From Candidatus Hydrogenedentota bacterium (lineage in GTDB: Bacteria; Hydrogenedentota; Hydrogenedentia; Hydrogenedentales; SLHB01), in contig JADLGB010000066.1 in NCBI GenBank assembly GCA_020849535.1, positions 1 through 36,395 on the forward strand: 36,395 nucleotides of DNA, given 5' to 3'. Positions 1 to 9,797 of this stretch are shown piece after piece; position 1 is the stretch's first letter, and every line of letters starts with the position of its first letter. The notes below the pieces were generated by a model that worked only from the letters and a program-made list of their open reading frames with translations, did no database searches and was not told the origin of the DNA. The translations under genes and the position numbers were made by a program.

Positions 1-524
1 ATCGGGTCGGCGACAAGACCTACGTCACCACCGTGGATGAGCTGGAGACGTTGCGTCTGCCGGAGCCACCCAAGCAGCAGTCATCCTCAACAGGAATGGG
101 CGCACAATCGAGTCAAGGCGCGGCGGCAACCGCCACGGCGCAGGCATCGGCGGGCACTCCGGCAGGACTTCAATCGCAGCCTGCATCGAAGACCGATGAT
201 ATGGTTGTCTTGAACCGTGAGAAGATGGTCCAGGAAATGGGTTCGTACAACTATGCTGATGTCGTGTCAGCGTTGAATCCTCAGATGGCCGAAGACGCAA
301 TGGGAAAAGTGGTCGGGATCAAGTCCGACAATTTCGCGGGCGTCCCGCTCTGCGGCGTAATTGGCCTGCAAAACGGCGATGTGGTCAATACTATCAACGG
401 TGTCAAGATCGACAGCGACCAAAAACTCGCGGAGATATTTGAGAAGTTCGCGAATGCCTCCAATTTCCGGCTGGGTGTCACGCGCAACGCCGAGCCCGTG
501 ACATTATCCTTCCGGTTGGAGTAG
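1..524 (+). CDS. gspC: Type II secretion system protein GspC-like, C-terminal PDZ part (5' truncated)
   Basis: The reading frame is open from base 3, so the gene begins upstream of the window. The visible part starts RVGDKTYVTTVDELETL. It continues with a Pro/Gln/Ala/Ser-rich linker (about bases 60-200) and a C-terminal PDZ-like domain containing VLNREKMVQEM, then GLQNGDVVNTINGVKI, and ending VTLSFRLE. The arrangement of a GspC homology region, a linker and a GLxxGDVvxxINGv PDZ core is that of GspC, the inner-membrane protein that links the type II secretion assembly to the outer-membrane secretin. A different PDZ protein cannot be excluded because the transmembrane and HR parts lie outside the window. 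No gsp partner is visible downstream, so this may be the last gene of its operon. Confidence 0.72.
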   Translation, partial: RVGDKTYVTTVDELETLRLPEPPKQQSSSTGMGAQSSQGAAATATAQASAGTPAGLQSQPASKTDDMVVLNREKMVQEMGSYNYADVVSALNPQMAEDAMGKVVGIKSDNFAGVPLCGVIGLQNGDVVNTINGVKIDSDQKLAEIFEKFANASNFRLGVTRNAEPVTLSFRLE

Positions 525-782
525 CCGGCCGGAACTGCGTCAAGTGCTCGATGGAGCGTGAAGTACTTGAGAAGCGGACTCGGATCTGCCGCGCGTCACA
601 TCTCCCTCGGCCCTGCGGGCCTGCCCCCTTCAAGGGTTTGTCGGATTAATCGAGAAGGACTGCCAAAGAGATGATTTCGGATCATCACATCAGTCAGCCG
701 AAGTCGAGATCGTTCAACCTGGGGCATTCCACGAAGCCCCTTGACTCGCCCGAGCTGTACTAGTACGAATAAATCGACAGAC

Positions 783-907
783 CCTCAAAGGGGGACCCAT
801 TGCGCGTGCCCTTCGGGCCGCGCATTCTTCGCGCCAGGAGTCCGAGTGTTGCCCTCAAGTCTTTTCGCAATCTATGGACATAGTGTTGCAAGCGTCCCCC
901 TTTGAAG
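783..907. repeat. Short inverted-repeat pair, miniature-element-like
   Basis: The arm CCTCAAAGGGGGAC at 783-796 matches the reverse complement of GTCCCCCTTTGAAG at 894-907 in 13 of 14 positions. The arms enclose about 97 bases with no gene. The arrangement resembles the ends of a small non-autonomous element, but no target-site duplication was recognised. Confidence 0.45.
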
Positions 908-1008
908 AGGCAACCGACAGAAGTCGCTTCGCCGGCCGGAGAGGAAGGCCCAGAGTTTGCCCTATGACGAAAATCGGCAAAAAAACCAACGAATTGCCAC
1001 ATCTTATT

Positions 1009-1037
1009 CCCCCTTTGAAGGGGGATCAAGGGGGATG
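1009..1037. repeat. CCCCCTT/AAGGGGG hairpin with a following G run
   Basis: CCCCCTT (1009-1015) pairs perfectly with AAGGGGG (1018-1024). ATCAAGGGGGATG follows immediately, giving a second partner for the C run. This is the best-preserved copy of the word seen elsewhere in this interval. It looks like a dispersed palindromic repeat rather than a terminator, because no T tract follows. Confidence 0.45.
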
Positions 1038-1205
1038 TTCTTCGCTTCCGATTTCCACACAACGCTAACCTTGCTTGCGCGCCTCCTACTTGTCCACTTG
1101 TGCCGCGATCGCTATCCTCAGCTACGCGGCGCACGGTGACGCGTGCGTCACGCGCAAAGCCTGCGGCCAAAGTCAGCATTCAACGACTCCGGAGTGTCCT
1201 ATCTC

Positions 1206-2360
1206 ATGACTCACAATCTCACAATCACCGCGGTGGCGCATGGGGGCCACGGCGTGGCGCGCGTCGAAGGGCAGGTGTGCTTCGTCGCGTACGGGCTTCC
1301 GGGCGACACGGTGCGGGCGCGGATCGTCAAGCGCTCCAAGGGCGTGCTGTGGGCGGTCATCGACGAGTTGCTGGAAGCCTCGCCCGATCGCATTCCCGCG
1401 CACTGTCCGGTCTACGGTATTTGCGGCGCGTGCACGTGGCTGCACTTCGCGTATCCCGCTCAGGGGGAGTGGAAGCGCCGAATCGTGCGCGAGAGTCTAG
1501 CGCGGCTCGCGCGCATCGAGATCGACGTGGCGTGGGCCGATGATTCCAACCATCGGCTGCGCTACCGCACGCGCGCCGAGTTTCATGGCGATGGCGAGCA
1601 CCTTGGCTTCTACGCGACCGCATCGCACGACGTGGTGGACGTGACGGCGTGCCCGCTGTGCCATCCCCGGCTCAACACGGCGCTGGCAACGCTGCGCGCG
1701 CTGAAGCCCGACGGATCCGTGGAAGTGGTCGTCAATCCCGAAGGCGATGACGTGCTGGTGTGGACGCGTTCGCACATTCGCGGTCTTGAATCCGCTTTTG
1801 CGCATGCGCAACATCCCGGTTCGGAGGAAGCGCGGGCATCCTTTCTTTTCGACGGCGTTCCCGTGGTCAATGGCGCCTTCTCGCAGTCGAGCCTGCTGCT
1901 GAACCGCGTACTCGTGCGCACCGTGCACGACGCCGTGGGCGATGCTGCGAGCGTGCTCGACCTGTACTGCGGCACGGGCAATTTGTCACTGGGTCTCGCG
2001 CGCGAGCGAGACGTCACCGGCATCGACCACAATCGCGCCGCCGTGGAAGCGGCCCGGGCGATAGGCGCTGGAGATTACCGCGCTGGCAATGAGCGCGCGT
2101 TTCACGAGGCGATCCGCGAGCAGGCGTGGGACGCGATCATCCTCGATCCGCCGCGAACCGGCGCGCGCGAAATGGCTCCAGCTCTGGCGCGGTGCGAGGC
2201 GCGTCGGCTCGTGTACGTCTCGTGCGATCCCGCCACGCTGGCCCGCGATACGAAGGTCCTGATTGAAGGCGGCTGGTGCATGGAACGTGCGACAGCGGTC
2301 GATCTCTTTCCCAACACGCCGCACATCGAGACCGTGTGCACCTTCGCTCGGGCGGGCTGA
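1206..2360 (+). CDS. TrmA/RlmD-family RNA uracil-C5 methyltransferase (TRAM + SAM domains)
   Basis: The protein of 384 aa methylates C5 of a uridine in rRNA or tRNA using SAM. An N-terminal TRAM-like domain (about 1-60) is followed by an iron-sulphur-type cysteine set (Cys67, Cys73 and Cys76 in CPVYGICGACTWLHF, plus a later CPLC). The Rossmann methyltransferase follows: LDLYCGTGNLSLGLA (SAM motif I), IILDPPRTGAREM, and the catalytic-cysteine motif VSCDPATLARD near residue 340. The tail LFPNTPHIETV is typical of the family. The substrate (U747, U1939 or tRNA U54) cannot be told from sequence alone. I chose ATG 1206 because the TRAM domain begins there and GGAG lies at 1190-1193. An in-frame start at 1143 would add unsupported residues. 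The stop at 2358-2360 abuts the asnB stop on the other strand. Confidence 0.9.
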   Translation: MTHNLTITAVAHGGHGVARVEGQVCFVAYGLPGDTVRARIVKRSKGVLWAVIDELLEASPDRIPAHCPVYGICGACTWLHFAYPAQGEWKRRIVRESLARLARIEIDVAWADDSNHRLRYRTRAEFHGDGEHLGFYATASHDVVDVTACPLCHPRLNTALATLRALKPDGSVEVVVNPEGDDVLVWTRSHIRGLESAFAHAQHPGSEEARASFLFDGVPVVNGAFSQSSLLLNRVLVRTVHDAVGDAASVLDLYCGTGNLSLGLARERDVTGIDHNRAAVEAARAIGAGDYRAGNERAFHEAIREQAWDAIILDPPRTGAREMAPALARCEARRLVYVSCDPATLARDTKVLIEGGWCMERATAVDLFPNTPHIETVCTFARAG

Positions 2361-4250
2361 CTACATCGACAAAGTGATCCCTGGCTGCTGCTCGGCATAG
2401 CGAAGCCAGTGCTCGAACATCAGCAGCGCCCAGAGGTGGTGTCCATAGTGGTCGTTGCCCTGGATGTGCTGATCGAACATGGCGCGCACGGCGCGGCGGT
2501 TCAAGAGCACCGTGTTGCGCGCTTCGTGCCCGAGCACGATCTCGAGGAAGTGGCCGCGCAAATCCTCGCGCATCCATCGGTGGATCGGAATCCCAAATCC
2601 TTGCTTGCGCTGCTTCAAAAGATCTGGCGGCATGATGGACCCGACGGCCCTCTTTACGATGTATTTTGAAATGCTGCCGCGCAGTTTCATGCCGAAGGGA
2701 ACGGTGGCCGCGAAATCGACGATACGGTTGTCGAGCATCGGCACGCGGGCCTCCAGCGCGTGAGCCATCGTCATCCGGTCCACCTTCGCGAGGATGTCGT
2801 CAGGCAGGTACATGTTGAAATCGTGATGGAGCATGCGGTCCTCGACGCTCATCCCCCCCGCGGAATCCACGTGCTCCTGGAACCGGTCCACGGCGTCCGA
2901 TGCCACCAGCGCCGCCAGCTCGGGCCCGTACAACGATGCGCGCTGGGTGCTGTCGAAACACGTCTCGCGGCGGCGGAACACCGCGTCGGATTCCAGGAAG
3001 GAATCGTGGCTGAAGCGCCTCAGCTTTCCCACTAGTGGACTCTGCGGCGCGACACGCAAGGCCGTGTCCACGGCATAGCGCAGAATGGCGGGGATGCGCC
3101 GGTAAATGTTGACGTAGCGCGTCATGTGCAGCCAAGTGTATCCCGCGAACAGCTCGTCGCCACCGTCTCCCGAGAGCGCGACGGTCACCTCGCGCCGTGC
3201 CACCTGGGCCACGAGCCACATGGGCAGCGCGGAGGAGTCCGCGAACGGCTCGCCGAAAAAGCGGATAAGGTAAGGCGCCGTCTCGACCATGTCCGGCTTG
3301 AGGATGGCCTCGGTGTGTTCGGTCTCGAAGTGTTGCGCCGCGACACGCGCGTACTTGAGTTCGTCCAGGTGCGCATCATCAAAGCCGATCGTGAAGGTCT
3401 TGACCGGGGCCGCGCTGTTCACGTGCATCATCGCGACGACCGAGCTGGAATCGATGCCGCCGCTGAGAAAGGCGCCCAACGGCACGTCGCTGATGCATTG
3501 CATGCGGACCGCATCGCACAGAAGATCCATGAATGCCTCGGCGGCCTGCGGAACGGTCAGCCTCGGATTCGGCCTCAGTTCGAGCTTCCAATAGCGCTCG
3601 ACCGAGACCTCGCCTTTCTCGAAAACGAGCTTGTGCCCCGGCGGCAGCTTGTAGACGTCGCGGAAGATCGTATCGGGCGACGGGATGTACAGGAACGAGA
3701 AGTATGCGTTTACCGCGGCGGGGTTCAGCGCGCCGCGCACAAGACCCGATTGCAAAAGCGAATTCAGTTCCGAAGAGAAGGCCAGCGTGTTCTCGCGCAC
3801 CGTGTAGAAAAGCGGTTTGATGCCGATGCGGTCGCGCGCCAGCAAGAGACGGTCCTTGCGCGCGTCGTACAACGCGAACGCGAACATGCCGTTGAGATGA
3901 TGCAGCGCATCGTCGCCAAACTCCTCGTAGGCGCGCAGCACCACCTCCGTATCGCTCAACGTGTGGAAGACGTGCCCGCGGGTTTCGAGAAAGTCCCGCA
4001 GCTCCTGGAAATTGTAAATCTCGCCGTTGTACACCAGCACCACGGATTGATCCTGGTTCGACATGGGCTGGCGGCCGCGAAATAGATCGATCACGCTCAG
4101 CCTCCGCATGGCGAGCGCGGCGTGGCCTTTGCTCCATACGCCGGAGTCATCGGGGCCGCGGTGTTCGAGTGCGCGGTTCATGCGCTCGACCAGGGCGATA
4201 TCCGCGAGCTTCTCGCGATCCCCATGCATGATGCCGCAGATGCCGCACAT
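2361..4250 (-). CDS. asnB: Asparagine synthase (glutamine-hydrolysing)
   Basis: The protein of 629 aa transfers glutamine-derived ammonia to aspartate with ATP. It starts MCGICGIMHG, so Cys2 is the expected N-terminal nucleophile of the class II glutamine amidotransferase domain (to about 215). This domain contains EHRGPDDSG, YNGEIYNFQELR and LLLARDRIGIKPLFY. The synthase domain has the PP-loop SGGIDSSS at 263-270 and VALSGDGGDELFAGY. It is the last gene of a glycosyltransferase operon, 3 nt after the preceding stop. In such clusters AsnB paralogues often amidate a sugar or carboxylate of a surface polymer rather than serve bulk asparagine synthesis; that role is inference here. The length and motifs look complete. 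Confidence 0.93.
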   Translation of the reverse strand: MCGICGIMHGDREKLADIALVERMNRALEHRGPDDSGVWSKGHAALAMRRLSVIDLFRGRQPMSNQDQSVVLVYNGEIYNFQELRDFLETRGHVFHTLSDTEVVLRAYEEFGDDALHHLNGMFAFALYDARKDRLLLARDRIGIKPLFYTVRENTLAFSSELNSLLQSGLVRGALNPAAVNAYFSFLYIPSPDTIFRDVYKLPPGHKLVFEKGEVSVERYWKLELRPNPRLTVPQAAEAFMDLLCDAVRMQCISDVPLGAFLSGGIDSSSVVAMMHVNSAAPVKTFTIGFDDAHLDELKYARVAAQHFETEHTEAILKPDMVETAPYLIRFFGEPFADSSALPMWLVAQVARREVTVALSGDGGDELFAGYTWLHMTRYVNIYRRIPAILRYAVDTALRVAPQSPLVGKLRRFSHDSFLESDAVFRRRETCFDSTQRASLYGPELAALVASDAVDRFQEHVDSAGGMSVEDRMLHHDFNMYLPDDILAKVDRMTMAHALEARVPMLDNRIVDFAATVPFGMKLRGSISKYIVKRAVGSIMPPDLLKQRKQGFGIPIHRWMREDLRGHFLEIVLGHEARNTVLLNRRAVRAMFDQHIQGNDHYGHHLWALLMFEHWLRYAEQQPGITLSM

Positions 4251-4253
4251 GGC

Positions 4254-5396
4254 TCAGGCTCCGCGCCGTATGGACTGCACCAGCAGTTCCGCATACAGCG
4301 TCCGGTGCGCGGCCACCATGCTCGCGACGCTGAGGTGGGTGCGCACGAACTCCGCCGCGCGCGCACCCATCGCCGCGCTCTCATCGGAATGGTCAAGCAC
4401 CCAGTCCAGGGCATCCGCGAAATCCCCGGGACTGCGGCTGGCCACCAGCTTGCCCGTGATCCCGTCCGCCACCAGTTCGGGGATACCCCCAACAGATGCC
4501 GCGACCACCGGCTTCCCCGCGGCCATGGCTTCGATGATCGCGTTGGGGAAGCCCTCGACTTGAGAGCACAGCACGGACACATTCATCAGCTTGTACAGGT
4601 CGGGGATCTCTTCGATGGTGGCGGTCAGCGTGAAGCGGTCGTCCCAGCCGCGTTTGCGAATGCGAGAGGCTATCTCCTTGCGGCGGGGGCCCGAGCCTGC
4701 CAGCAGGAAATGCGCGCCGGGCCTGCGGCGCATCACCTCCTCCGCGATTTCGAGGAAGAGGTCGTGATCCTTCACCGGGCTGAAATTCGCGACCATCCCG
4801 ATGACCTCGGTGTGAAACGGCACCTTGTAGCGCAGTCGCACCTGGTGCAGGTCGGCCTGACTGACGAACGCGTCCGCATCGATACCATTGGGGATGACGC
4901 GCACCTGCGCGAGCCGAAGCCCCTCCTGTTTGGCCGCGAACTCGGCCACGGCGCGGCTGTTTGCCACGATGGCGTCCACGTACTCGTTCGCTTTGCGTTG
5001 CGCGCGAATATGACGCCCCCGCTGCCACGTCGCCAATTCCCTGCGGCTCGAAATCACGACAGGCACCCCGGTGTCGCGCGCGGCCCGGTTCGCGGCCAGG
5101 TCGAATCCGAACAGGAAGGTGTGCACGACGTCCGGCCGGTGCGACCGGAATATCCTCCGTAGCGTACCGAGCAGGGTGAAGTCCCATCCGCCCCACGTGT
5201 GCAGTTCGTGCACGTAGGCCCCGATGCGCCGCGCATCCCCCACGAGCGCGCCCATTTCGTGCGTGCAGACGACCGTCAACTCGTGATCGCGGATAAGCCC
5301 CTTGAGCAGGTAAAGAAGCTGCCGCTCGGTTCCTCCCATCTGGAGCGAAGGGATGACGTAGCAGATGCGCGTTAGCGAGCCGCCCGGGCGCGTCAT
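4254..5396 (-). CDS. GT4-family glycosyltransferase
   Basis: The protein of 380 aa starts MTRPGGSLTRICYVIPSLQ, with the ATG overlapping the upstream stop (ATGA at 5393-5396). It shows a GT-B fold: an N-terminal half with QMGGTERQLL, typical of acceptor-binding loops, then IPNGIDADAF and VANFSPVKDHDLFLE. The retaining-GT motif is EGFPNAIIEAMAAGKPVV (E-x7-E), followed by GGIPELV. It should add a sugar from a nucleotide donor to a lipid-linked polysaccharide on the cytoplasmic side of the membrane. The donor and linkage cannot be read from the sequence. A longer in-frame start at 5657 lies wholly inside the neighbouring gene and was rejected. Confidence 0.88.
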   Translation of the reverse strand: MTRPGGSLTRICYVIPSLQMGGTERQLLYLLKGLIRDHELTVVCTHEMGALVGDARRIGAYVHELHTWGGWDFTLLGTLRRIFRSHRPDVVHTFLFGFDLAANRAARDTGVPVVISSRRELATWQRGRHIRAQRKANEYVDAIVANSRAVAEFAAKQEGLRLAQVRVIPNGIDADAFVSQADLHQVRLRYKVPFHTEVIGMVANFSPVKDHDLFLEIAEEVMRRRPGAHFLLAGSGPRRKEIASRIRKRGWDDRFTLTATIEEIPDLYKLMNVSVLCSQVEGFPNAIIEAMAAGKPVVAASVGGIPELVADGITGKLVASRSPGDFADALDWVLDHSDESAAMGARAAEFVRTHLSVASMVAAHRTLYAELLVQSIRRGA

Positions 5397-6454
5397 GCCA
5401 CGTCCTCCAGGATCGCCCGCAGACGTGGCGCGGCGTCGCGCAACGCGAAGCGCGATTCTACGGTGGCCCGGCCCGCGTCTCCGATGCGCTTGCGCAGTAC
5501 CGGATCGCGCAGGCGCTCGACGGCATCCATCCACTGCTCCGGCGTATCTGCGAATATGCCGTTCACACCATCTTCGATGATGTCGAGCACGGCGCCATAA
5601 GGTGTCGCAATGCAAGGGACGCCGCAGGCCATGTACTGAAGCGCTTTCAGCGCGCATTTCCCACGCGTCCAGGAGTCCTTCAGCAAGGGCATGATCCCCA
5701 CGGAGAATCGCTGGATTTCCCCGGCCTCATGTTCGAGCGACCACGGGCGTACCTCGGCGTCCGGCCATGGCGCGCATGCCGCGTCCGCGCCCACAAGGCG
5801 GAGCGCCGCATCTTTCACGTCACCCAGCGCCTTCGCCACGTTCAAATGAGGCGTCGTGCTGGGACCCCCAATCCACCCGATGCAAAAGGAGTCGGGGCGC
5901 TCGGCGGCGGGCACGAAGCGGTCTGTGTCCACCACGGTGGGAAACAAGGTAGCGCGCGCTCCCACGGCGCTGGCCTCATCGCGAAGCCACGCATTGCCTG
6001 CCAATACCCGGTCACTCGTTGCCATAATGGAGCGCACCTGCCCACGGTCCTCTATCAGCCGCCAAATTCCCCGGAGAGGATGCGGCGGCGCCAGATGAAC
6101 GGCGTCATCTATATCGTAAACGAGACGTCTCGCCCGCTTTCTCAGCAGACGGTCCAAGCCGCGCACGTAGCCGCTCATAAGCGCCTTCTGCAAAACGACC
6201 ACATCGTAGTTGCCCGCGCCGGCCACCTGCCGCACGCGGCGCGGCGTCTCGGCGGCGTGGTACCAGAAAGGCCGCACTTTCCGCGCCGGTCCCGTAAGCC
6301 GCTCGTACTCCGCATCCGACAATGCGGATGCCACCGTGCAATCCAGTCCCGCCGCCCGTAGAAAGGGCAGAAACTGTGCCACCCGGTATCGCGGGCTGGC
6401 GGCCCTGTCCGGGTAGAGGGTCAGGAACAACACCCGCAACCCCTTATTGCGCAC
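5393..6454 (-). CDS. GT4-like glycosyltransferase (GTG start)
   Basis: The protein of 353 aa begins RNKGLRVLFLTLYPDRAASPRYR after a GTG start at 6454, overlapping the end of the GT9 gene by 11 nt. The C-terminal half carries the donor-binding signature in a variant form (GKCALKALQYMACGVPCIA, then TPYGAVLDII) in place of the usual E-x7-E. The N-terminal half holds YDIDDAVH, frequent in GT4 enzymes of polysaccharide clusters. It most likely acts in assembly of the same surface glycan as its neighbours. The stop codon is embedded in the ATGA overlap with the next gene, suggesting coupled translation. Confidence 0.82.
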   Translation of the reverse strand: MRNKGLRVLFLTLYPDRAASPRYRVAQFLPFLRAAGLDCTVASALSDAEYERLTGPARKVRPFWYHAAETPRRVRQVAGAGNYDVVVLQKALMSGYVRGLDRLLRKRARRLVYDIDDAVHLAPPHPLRGIWRLIEDRGQVRSIMATSDRVLAGNAWLRDEASAVGARATLFPTVVDTDRFVPAAERPDSFCIGWIGGPSTTPHLNVAKALGDVKDAALRLVGADAACAPWPDAEVRPWSLEHEAGEIQRFSVGIMPLLKDSWTRGKCALKALQYMACGVPCIATPYGAVLDIIEDGVNGIFADTPEQWMDAVERLRDPVLRKRIGDAGRATVESRFALRDAAPRLRAILEDVA

Positions 6455-7385
6455 GCGCCAAACACTCCCGGACTCGCGCCATCACGTCCGCAACGGAGAT
6501 CGACTCCATGCACGAAGCAATCCCGCGCGGGCAGACACCGGGTTCTGTCATTTCCTGCGACACGTTCCAACACCCCCCGCAAGGTCTCCCGTTGGCGATA
6601 CACGCGCAGGATGTCCCTTCCCGGATCAGTATAGAGGGCGTAGTAGGTCCGAACAAGGCAAGCACGGGTGCCCCCGCCGCCAAGGCGAGGTGCATCAGGC
6701 CTGAATCGCAGCAGATCAGCAGCCTGGCCGCACGCAGCACACAGGCGGTCTGCCACAGGCTGGTACGGTTCATCAGCGACACGCCGGCGCCCGCGGGCTC
6801 GTCGTCCTTCCCGACTTGCACCACCCGGTGACCTTCACCTTCCAACGTCTGGCACAACTCCCGCCAGTGCGCCGCGGGCCAGCGCTTGGTCGCCCACGAT
6901 GCCCCCGTGCAGACGGCGATGAATGGAGAGCCGTGTCCGCAGGACTCGATGGCGGACGCGCACTCCCAGGTATCGAAGTACAGCCGTGGATTCGCCTCCG
7001 GTGTGGGAATGCCCGCGCGCCGCGCGTAATGCTCCAGACGGAAGATGTCGCGCGGCGCACCGCGCAGCAGGATGTAGCGATCGCAGGGGATAGTCAACGC
7101 GGCACGTTCGCTCAAGACAAGCTGATCGATGAACGGATTCCCGGCCAGCAATTCCGGATAGGCGCTCCAGACCTTCAGCACGCAGTTCGGGTAAGCGCGT
7201 TTGATGCCCTCGTAGATGGGAATCGCCATGATCTCGTCGCCAAGACGCCAGCGCGTTTCCACGAGGATATGGGCACGGCGATTCAGCGCGCGTTTCACGT
7301 TCCACGTCACCATGCGCCGCACGCGGTGGATGCGGCGGCCCAGGGGCCCGCGCAGCTCTTCATACCCTTTGGTCAGCTCGCTCAT
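6444..7385 (-). CDS. GT9-family glycosyltransferase (heptosyltransferase type)
   Basis: The protein of 313 aa starts [13 protein letters not shown] at 7385, overlapping the previous stop as ATGA. GT9 features are the early VETRWRLGDEIMAIPIYEG loop, VCTGASWATKRWPAAHW, the late ICCDSGLMHLALAAGAPVLALFGPT motif, and a Cys-containing tail (CGGCW, then CPRG). GT9 enzymes transfer heptose or related sugars to lipid A-core or other glycans, which supports a diderm envelope. Whether the donor is ADP-heptose here is unknown, since no heptose synthesis gene is present in the window. The longer frame up to 7553 runs into the next gene and is not used. Confidence 0.87.
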   Translation of the reverse strand: MSELTKGYEELRGPLGRRIHRVRRMVTWNVKRALNRRAHILVETRWRLGDEIMAIPIYEGIKRAYPNCVLKVWSAYPELLAGNPFIDQLVLSERAALTIPCDRYILLRGAPRDIFRLEHYARRAGIPTPEANPRLYFDTWECASAIESCGHGSPFIAVCTGASWATKRWPAAHWRELCQTLEGEGHRVVQVGKDDEPAGAGVSLMNRTSLWQTACVLRAARLLICCDSGLMHLALAAGAPVLALFGPTTPSILIREGTSCACIANGRPCGGCWNVSQEMTEPGVCPRGIASCMESISVADVMARVRECLARAQ

Positions 7386-8533
7386 TTCAGGAGGGCGTCG
7401 TAGACGTCCGACAGGGCGCCCGCATGCGCGCCCAGATCGAAACACTTGAGCACGCGTGCTCGCGCGGCCAATCCCAAAGCTGCCCCGCGCCCGGGATCGA
7501 GGATCAGCGTTCGCAAATTGCGGTAAAGGGCATGGAAATCGTTGGGCTGGCACAGGACCGCGGCATCACCCGCGATCTCTTCAATGGCCCCGCTCAACGT
7601 GGCGATGGCGGGTTTGCCGCAAGCCATGGCCTCGATCAGGGCCATGCCGAACTGCTCCTGCCATTCATCGGTCGCGATACTGGGCAGCACGAAGACATCG
7701 GCACTACGGAAGATCTCCGGCATCGTGCCGTAAGGCACCGCGCCCGAAAACGTGCACGCCTCCTGGATGCCCAGGCGCGCGATGAGCCGTTCGACGCGAT
7801 CGCGGCCTGCGCCGGACCCCACGATACGCAGGCGGATGCGGCGTCCACGCAGCTCCGGATCGCACAACAGTTGCTTTAAGGCCAGCAATAGGAAATCGAT
7901 TCCCTTCCGCGGAACGAGCCACCCCACGAACAGGATCTCGAATGCGTCGTCGCTGCGAGCGCGTGGTCCCGGCGAAAAAAGATCCGTGTCCACGCCGGGC
8001 GGAACCAGGGAGATGCGGCCCGGCGCGATACCCTCCAGTTCGAGTGCCATCCGAGAGCGTTCCGTGTACACGATGAAGCGGTTCGCGGCCGCGGCGACGC
8101 GCTGTTTGATCGCGCGTCGTTCGGCGGTCTGCTCCATGTTGAATGGAATGAGGTCCCAAACCGTGATGACCAGCGGCGTGCCGTAACGCTCGTGTGCGGC
8201 GACGGCCTCCGCGGACCAGTCCGTGAATAGTTCCCAGGAATGGATTAGATCGAATCCCTTCAGGCGCTCGGAGAATGGAAGAATGCGGGGTGCGCGATCG
8301 AAGTATCGCTCCATCAACATATTTTTCGCGCGGATCAGTGAATTGCCCGACTGCGTGTCGAAGTGGATCCGCTCCATCGCGAACCCTTCGGTGCCGTCGC
8401 CGCGTTCGCTGAAGTGCGCCTGGATCTGCGACTCCGCGCGGAATGCCGTGATCCGGGGTGCGTTCCGGAGCATGCGAAACCCTTGCAGGTGCCACGCGTT
8501 GAAACGGTTGCCCATCAGCAAGGCGAGGTTCAC
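7382..8533 (-). CDS. GT4-family glycosyltransferase (GTG start)
   Basis: The protein of 383 aa begins GTG AAC CTC ([19 protein letters not shown]), with a GTGA overlap with the upstream acyltransferase stop at 8530-8533. GT-B fold markers are [30 protein letters not shown], the turn [16 protein letters not shown], and [20 protein letters not shown] (E-x7-E). It is a retaining transferase of mannosyl/glucosyl type by family. The exact sugar is not predictable. It lies in the middle of the eight-gene polysaccharide operon. Confidence 0.88.
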   Translation of the reverse strand: MNLALLMGNRFNAWHLQGFRMLRNAPRITAFRAESQIQAHFSERGDGTEGFAMERIHFDTQSGNSLIRAKNMLMERYFDRAPRILPFSERLKGFDLIHSWELFTDWSAEAVAAHERYGTPLVITVWDLIPFNMEQTAERRAIKQRVAAAANRFIVYTERSRMALELEGIAPGRISLVPPGVDTDLFSPGPRARSDDAFEILFVGWLVPRKGIDFLLLALKQLLCDPELRGRRIRLRIVGSGAGRDRVERLIARLGIQEACTFSGAVPYGTMPEIFRSADVFVLPSIATDEWQEQFGMALIEAMACGKPAIATLSGAIEEIAGDAAVLCQPNDFHALYRNLRTLILDPGRGAALGLAARARVLKCFDLGAHAGALSDVYDALLK

Positions 8534-9054
8534 ACGTCGTCTCCCCAGAAGTGTTTCATCAAAACCTTCCGAGCGGCCTCGCGATCCTTTGGGATGTCGA
8601 TATGCGCGGCGAGGGCCTTCTGCTCGAGTTCATCCAACGTGCAAATGACGCGCGCCGGATTCCCCGCGACAACGGTATTCGGCGCCACGTCGCGCGTGAC
8701 CACGCTGCCCGCGCCCACGACCGCGTTGGGCCCGATCGTGACATTCGGCAGGATGATGGCGTTGACGCCGATGTGGACATTGTCCTTGACTTCTATCTTT
8801 CCGAAACTGGTCAGCGTCTCGTACTTGTCTTGAAATGTCCAATTCGAGTTGTGCGTCACGAAGGTGACGTCGTGCGAGATCCCCACATGGCTGCCGATGC
8901 GGATGAGCCACGGCTCGGACCCGAATTTCGTGGTGTACACACGGCTCCGCTCGCCGACGCGGATCCCCATCTCGCGCAGGGTCCTGCGGATCGTCTCGTC
9001 AGATCCGTACCGCAGTTTCAGCTTCTGGATGACGCGTTTGATTTCCCCAATCAT
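8530..9054 (-). CDS. Left-handed beta-helix (hexapeptide repeat) O-acyltransferase
   Basis: The protein of 174 aa starts [17 protein letters not shown] at 9054, with an ATGA overlap with the methyltransferase stop. Hexapeptide turns run from about residue 55 to 140: [60 protein letters not shown] and the closing [11 protein letters not shown]. The His in FVTHN is the likely catalytic base of this acetyltransferase group. It probably O-acetylates a sugar of the polysaccharide built by neighbouring genes. The longer frame to 9366 is an overlap artefact with the methyltransferase gene. Confidence 0.88.
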   Translation of the reverse strand: MIGEIKRVIQKLKLRYGSDETIRRTLREMGIRVGERSRVYTTKFGSEPWLIRIGSHVGISHDVTFVTHNSNWTFQDKYETLTSFGKIEVKDNVHIGVNAIILPNVTIGPNAVVGAGSVVTRDVAPNTVVAGNPARVICTLDELEQKALAAHIDIPKDREAARKVLMKHFWGDDV

Positions 9055-9797
9055 GGCTCCATCTTCCAAAATCCGTGCAGGCTCGCCCCAGGCCAAACCC
9101 TCGCCATGCCTGGGCCCGCCCATGCCGCGAGCCGCTGCAAGCGAAACTGGATCGCCTCCGGCATGCGCGGGTGATCGATCCACGGGAACAAACCCAAGCC
9201 GACTTCCGGTCCGTGCCCAATCCGCCGAATGCGCGCAAACCCGGCCTCGCCGTATAGCCGCCGCACGCGCGTACCCGTCAGCGGCTGCTCCAGTTCCTGC
9301 GGCTGCCAACGGCGAAACGGCGCCCACGTGTCCTTGGCGTACCCGCCGAAGGTCTCGCAACCCCACTTCACCACCCCCGCGACGTTTCCGTAGCTGGGCG
9401 CGGACAAAAACATGAATCCATCCCCGCGCAGCACGCGCCGGAATTCGCGCGCCGCCGCGCCGCCATCCGGGATGTGTTCGAACGCGTCAATGCACAATAC
9501 ACCATCGAAGGAGGCGTCTGGAAACGGCAGGTGCGCCGCGTCCCCCTGGACGAGTGGGAAGCCCTTACCGCTCAGCACGAGGTCCATGCCCGTGTACGTT
9601 CCGCCGCGTGCTTCCACGTACTTGCGAACAAAGCCCCGGCCGCAGCCCACGTCGAGGATGTGCCTACCGTGCACGTCGATTTCCAAAGTGCTGAAAACGG
9701 ACTCCAGCAATGCCGTATTGAGCCCATTCACGCCGCCGAACGGCGAACTCACCATGAGCGGGTTCGACTCGTAGAATTCCTGAATCGCGCGCGTCAT
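9051..9797 (-). CDS. SAM-dependent methyltransferase (class I)
   Basis: The protein of 248 aa starts [20 protein letters not shown] at 9797, with an ATGA overlap with the GT2 stop. SAM motif I is [20 protein letters not shown], followed by TGMDLV (the acidic residue that binds ribose), [20 protein letters not shown] (motifs II/III) and [12 protein letters not shown]. This is the Methyltransf_11/UbiE-like type common in O-antigen and exopolysaccharide clusters, where it methylates sugars or caps chains. The substrate is unknown. Confidence 0.87.
   Translation of the reverse strand: MTRAIQEFYESNPLMVSSPFGGVNGLNTALLESVFSTLEIDVHGRHILDVGCGRGFVRKYVEARGGTYTGMDLVLSGKGFPLVQGDAAHLPFPDASFDGVLCIDAFEHIPDGGAAAREFRRVLRGDGFMFLSAPSYGNVAGVVKWGCETFGGYAKDTWAPFRRWQPQELEQPLTGTRVRRLYGEAGFARIRRIGHGPEVGLGLFPWIDHPRMPEAIQFRLQRLAAWAGPGMARVWPGASLHGFWKMEP

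Larger units (their letters stand above)
525..1205. other. Gene-free interval with G/C-run repeats
   Basis: I see no convincing gene in these 681 bases: the short ORFs have no family resemblance. The stretch carries four degenerate copies of a CCCCCTTTGAAG-type word (near 617, 783, 894 and 1009). Two of these form the arms of an inverted pair. A small dyad, GTGACG/CGTCAC, lies at 1136-1151. The promoter of the methyltransferase gene at 1206 should lie at the right end, but I could not identify a clear -35/-10 pair. Confidence 0.6.

Noticed and set aside
2409..5162. Long plus-strand ORFs over asnB and the GT4 gene (for example 3126-4085 and 4122-5162)
   Set aside because: They are GC-rich antisense shadows with no recognisable domain; the minus-strand frames have full family motifs.
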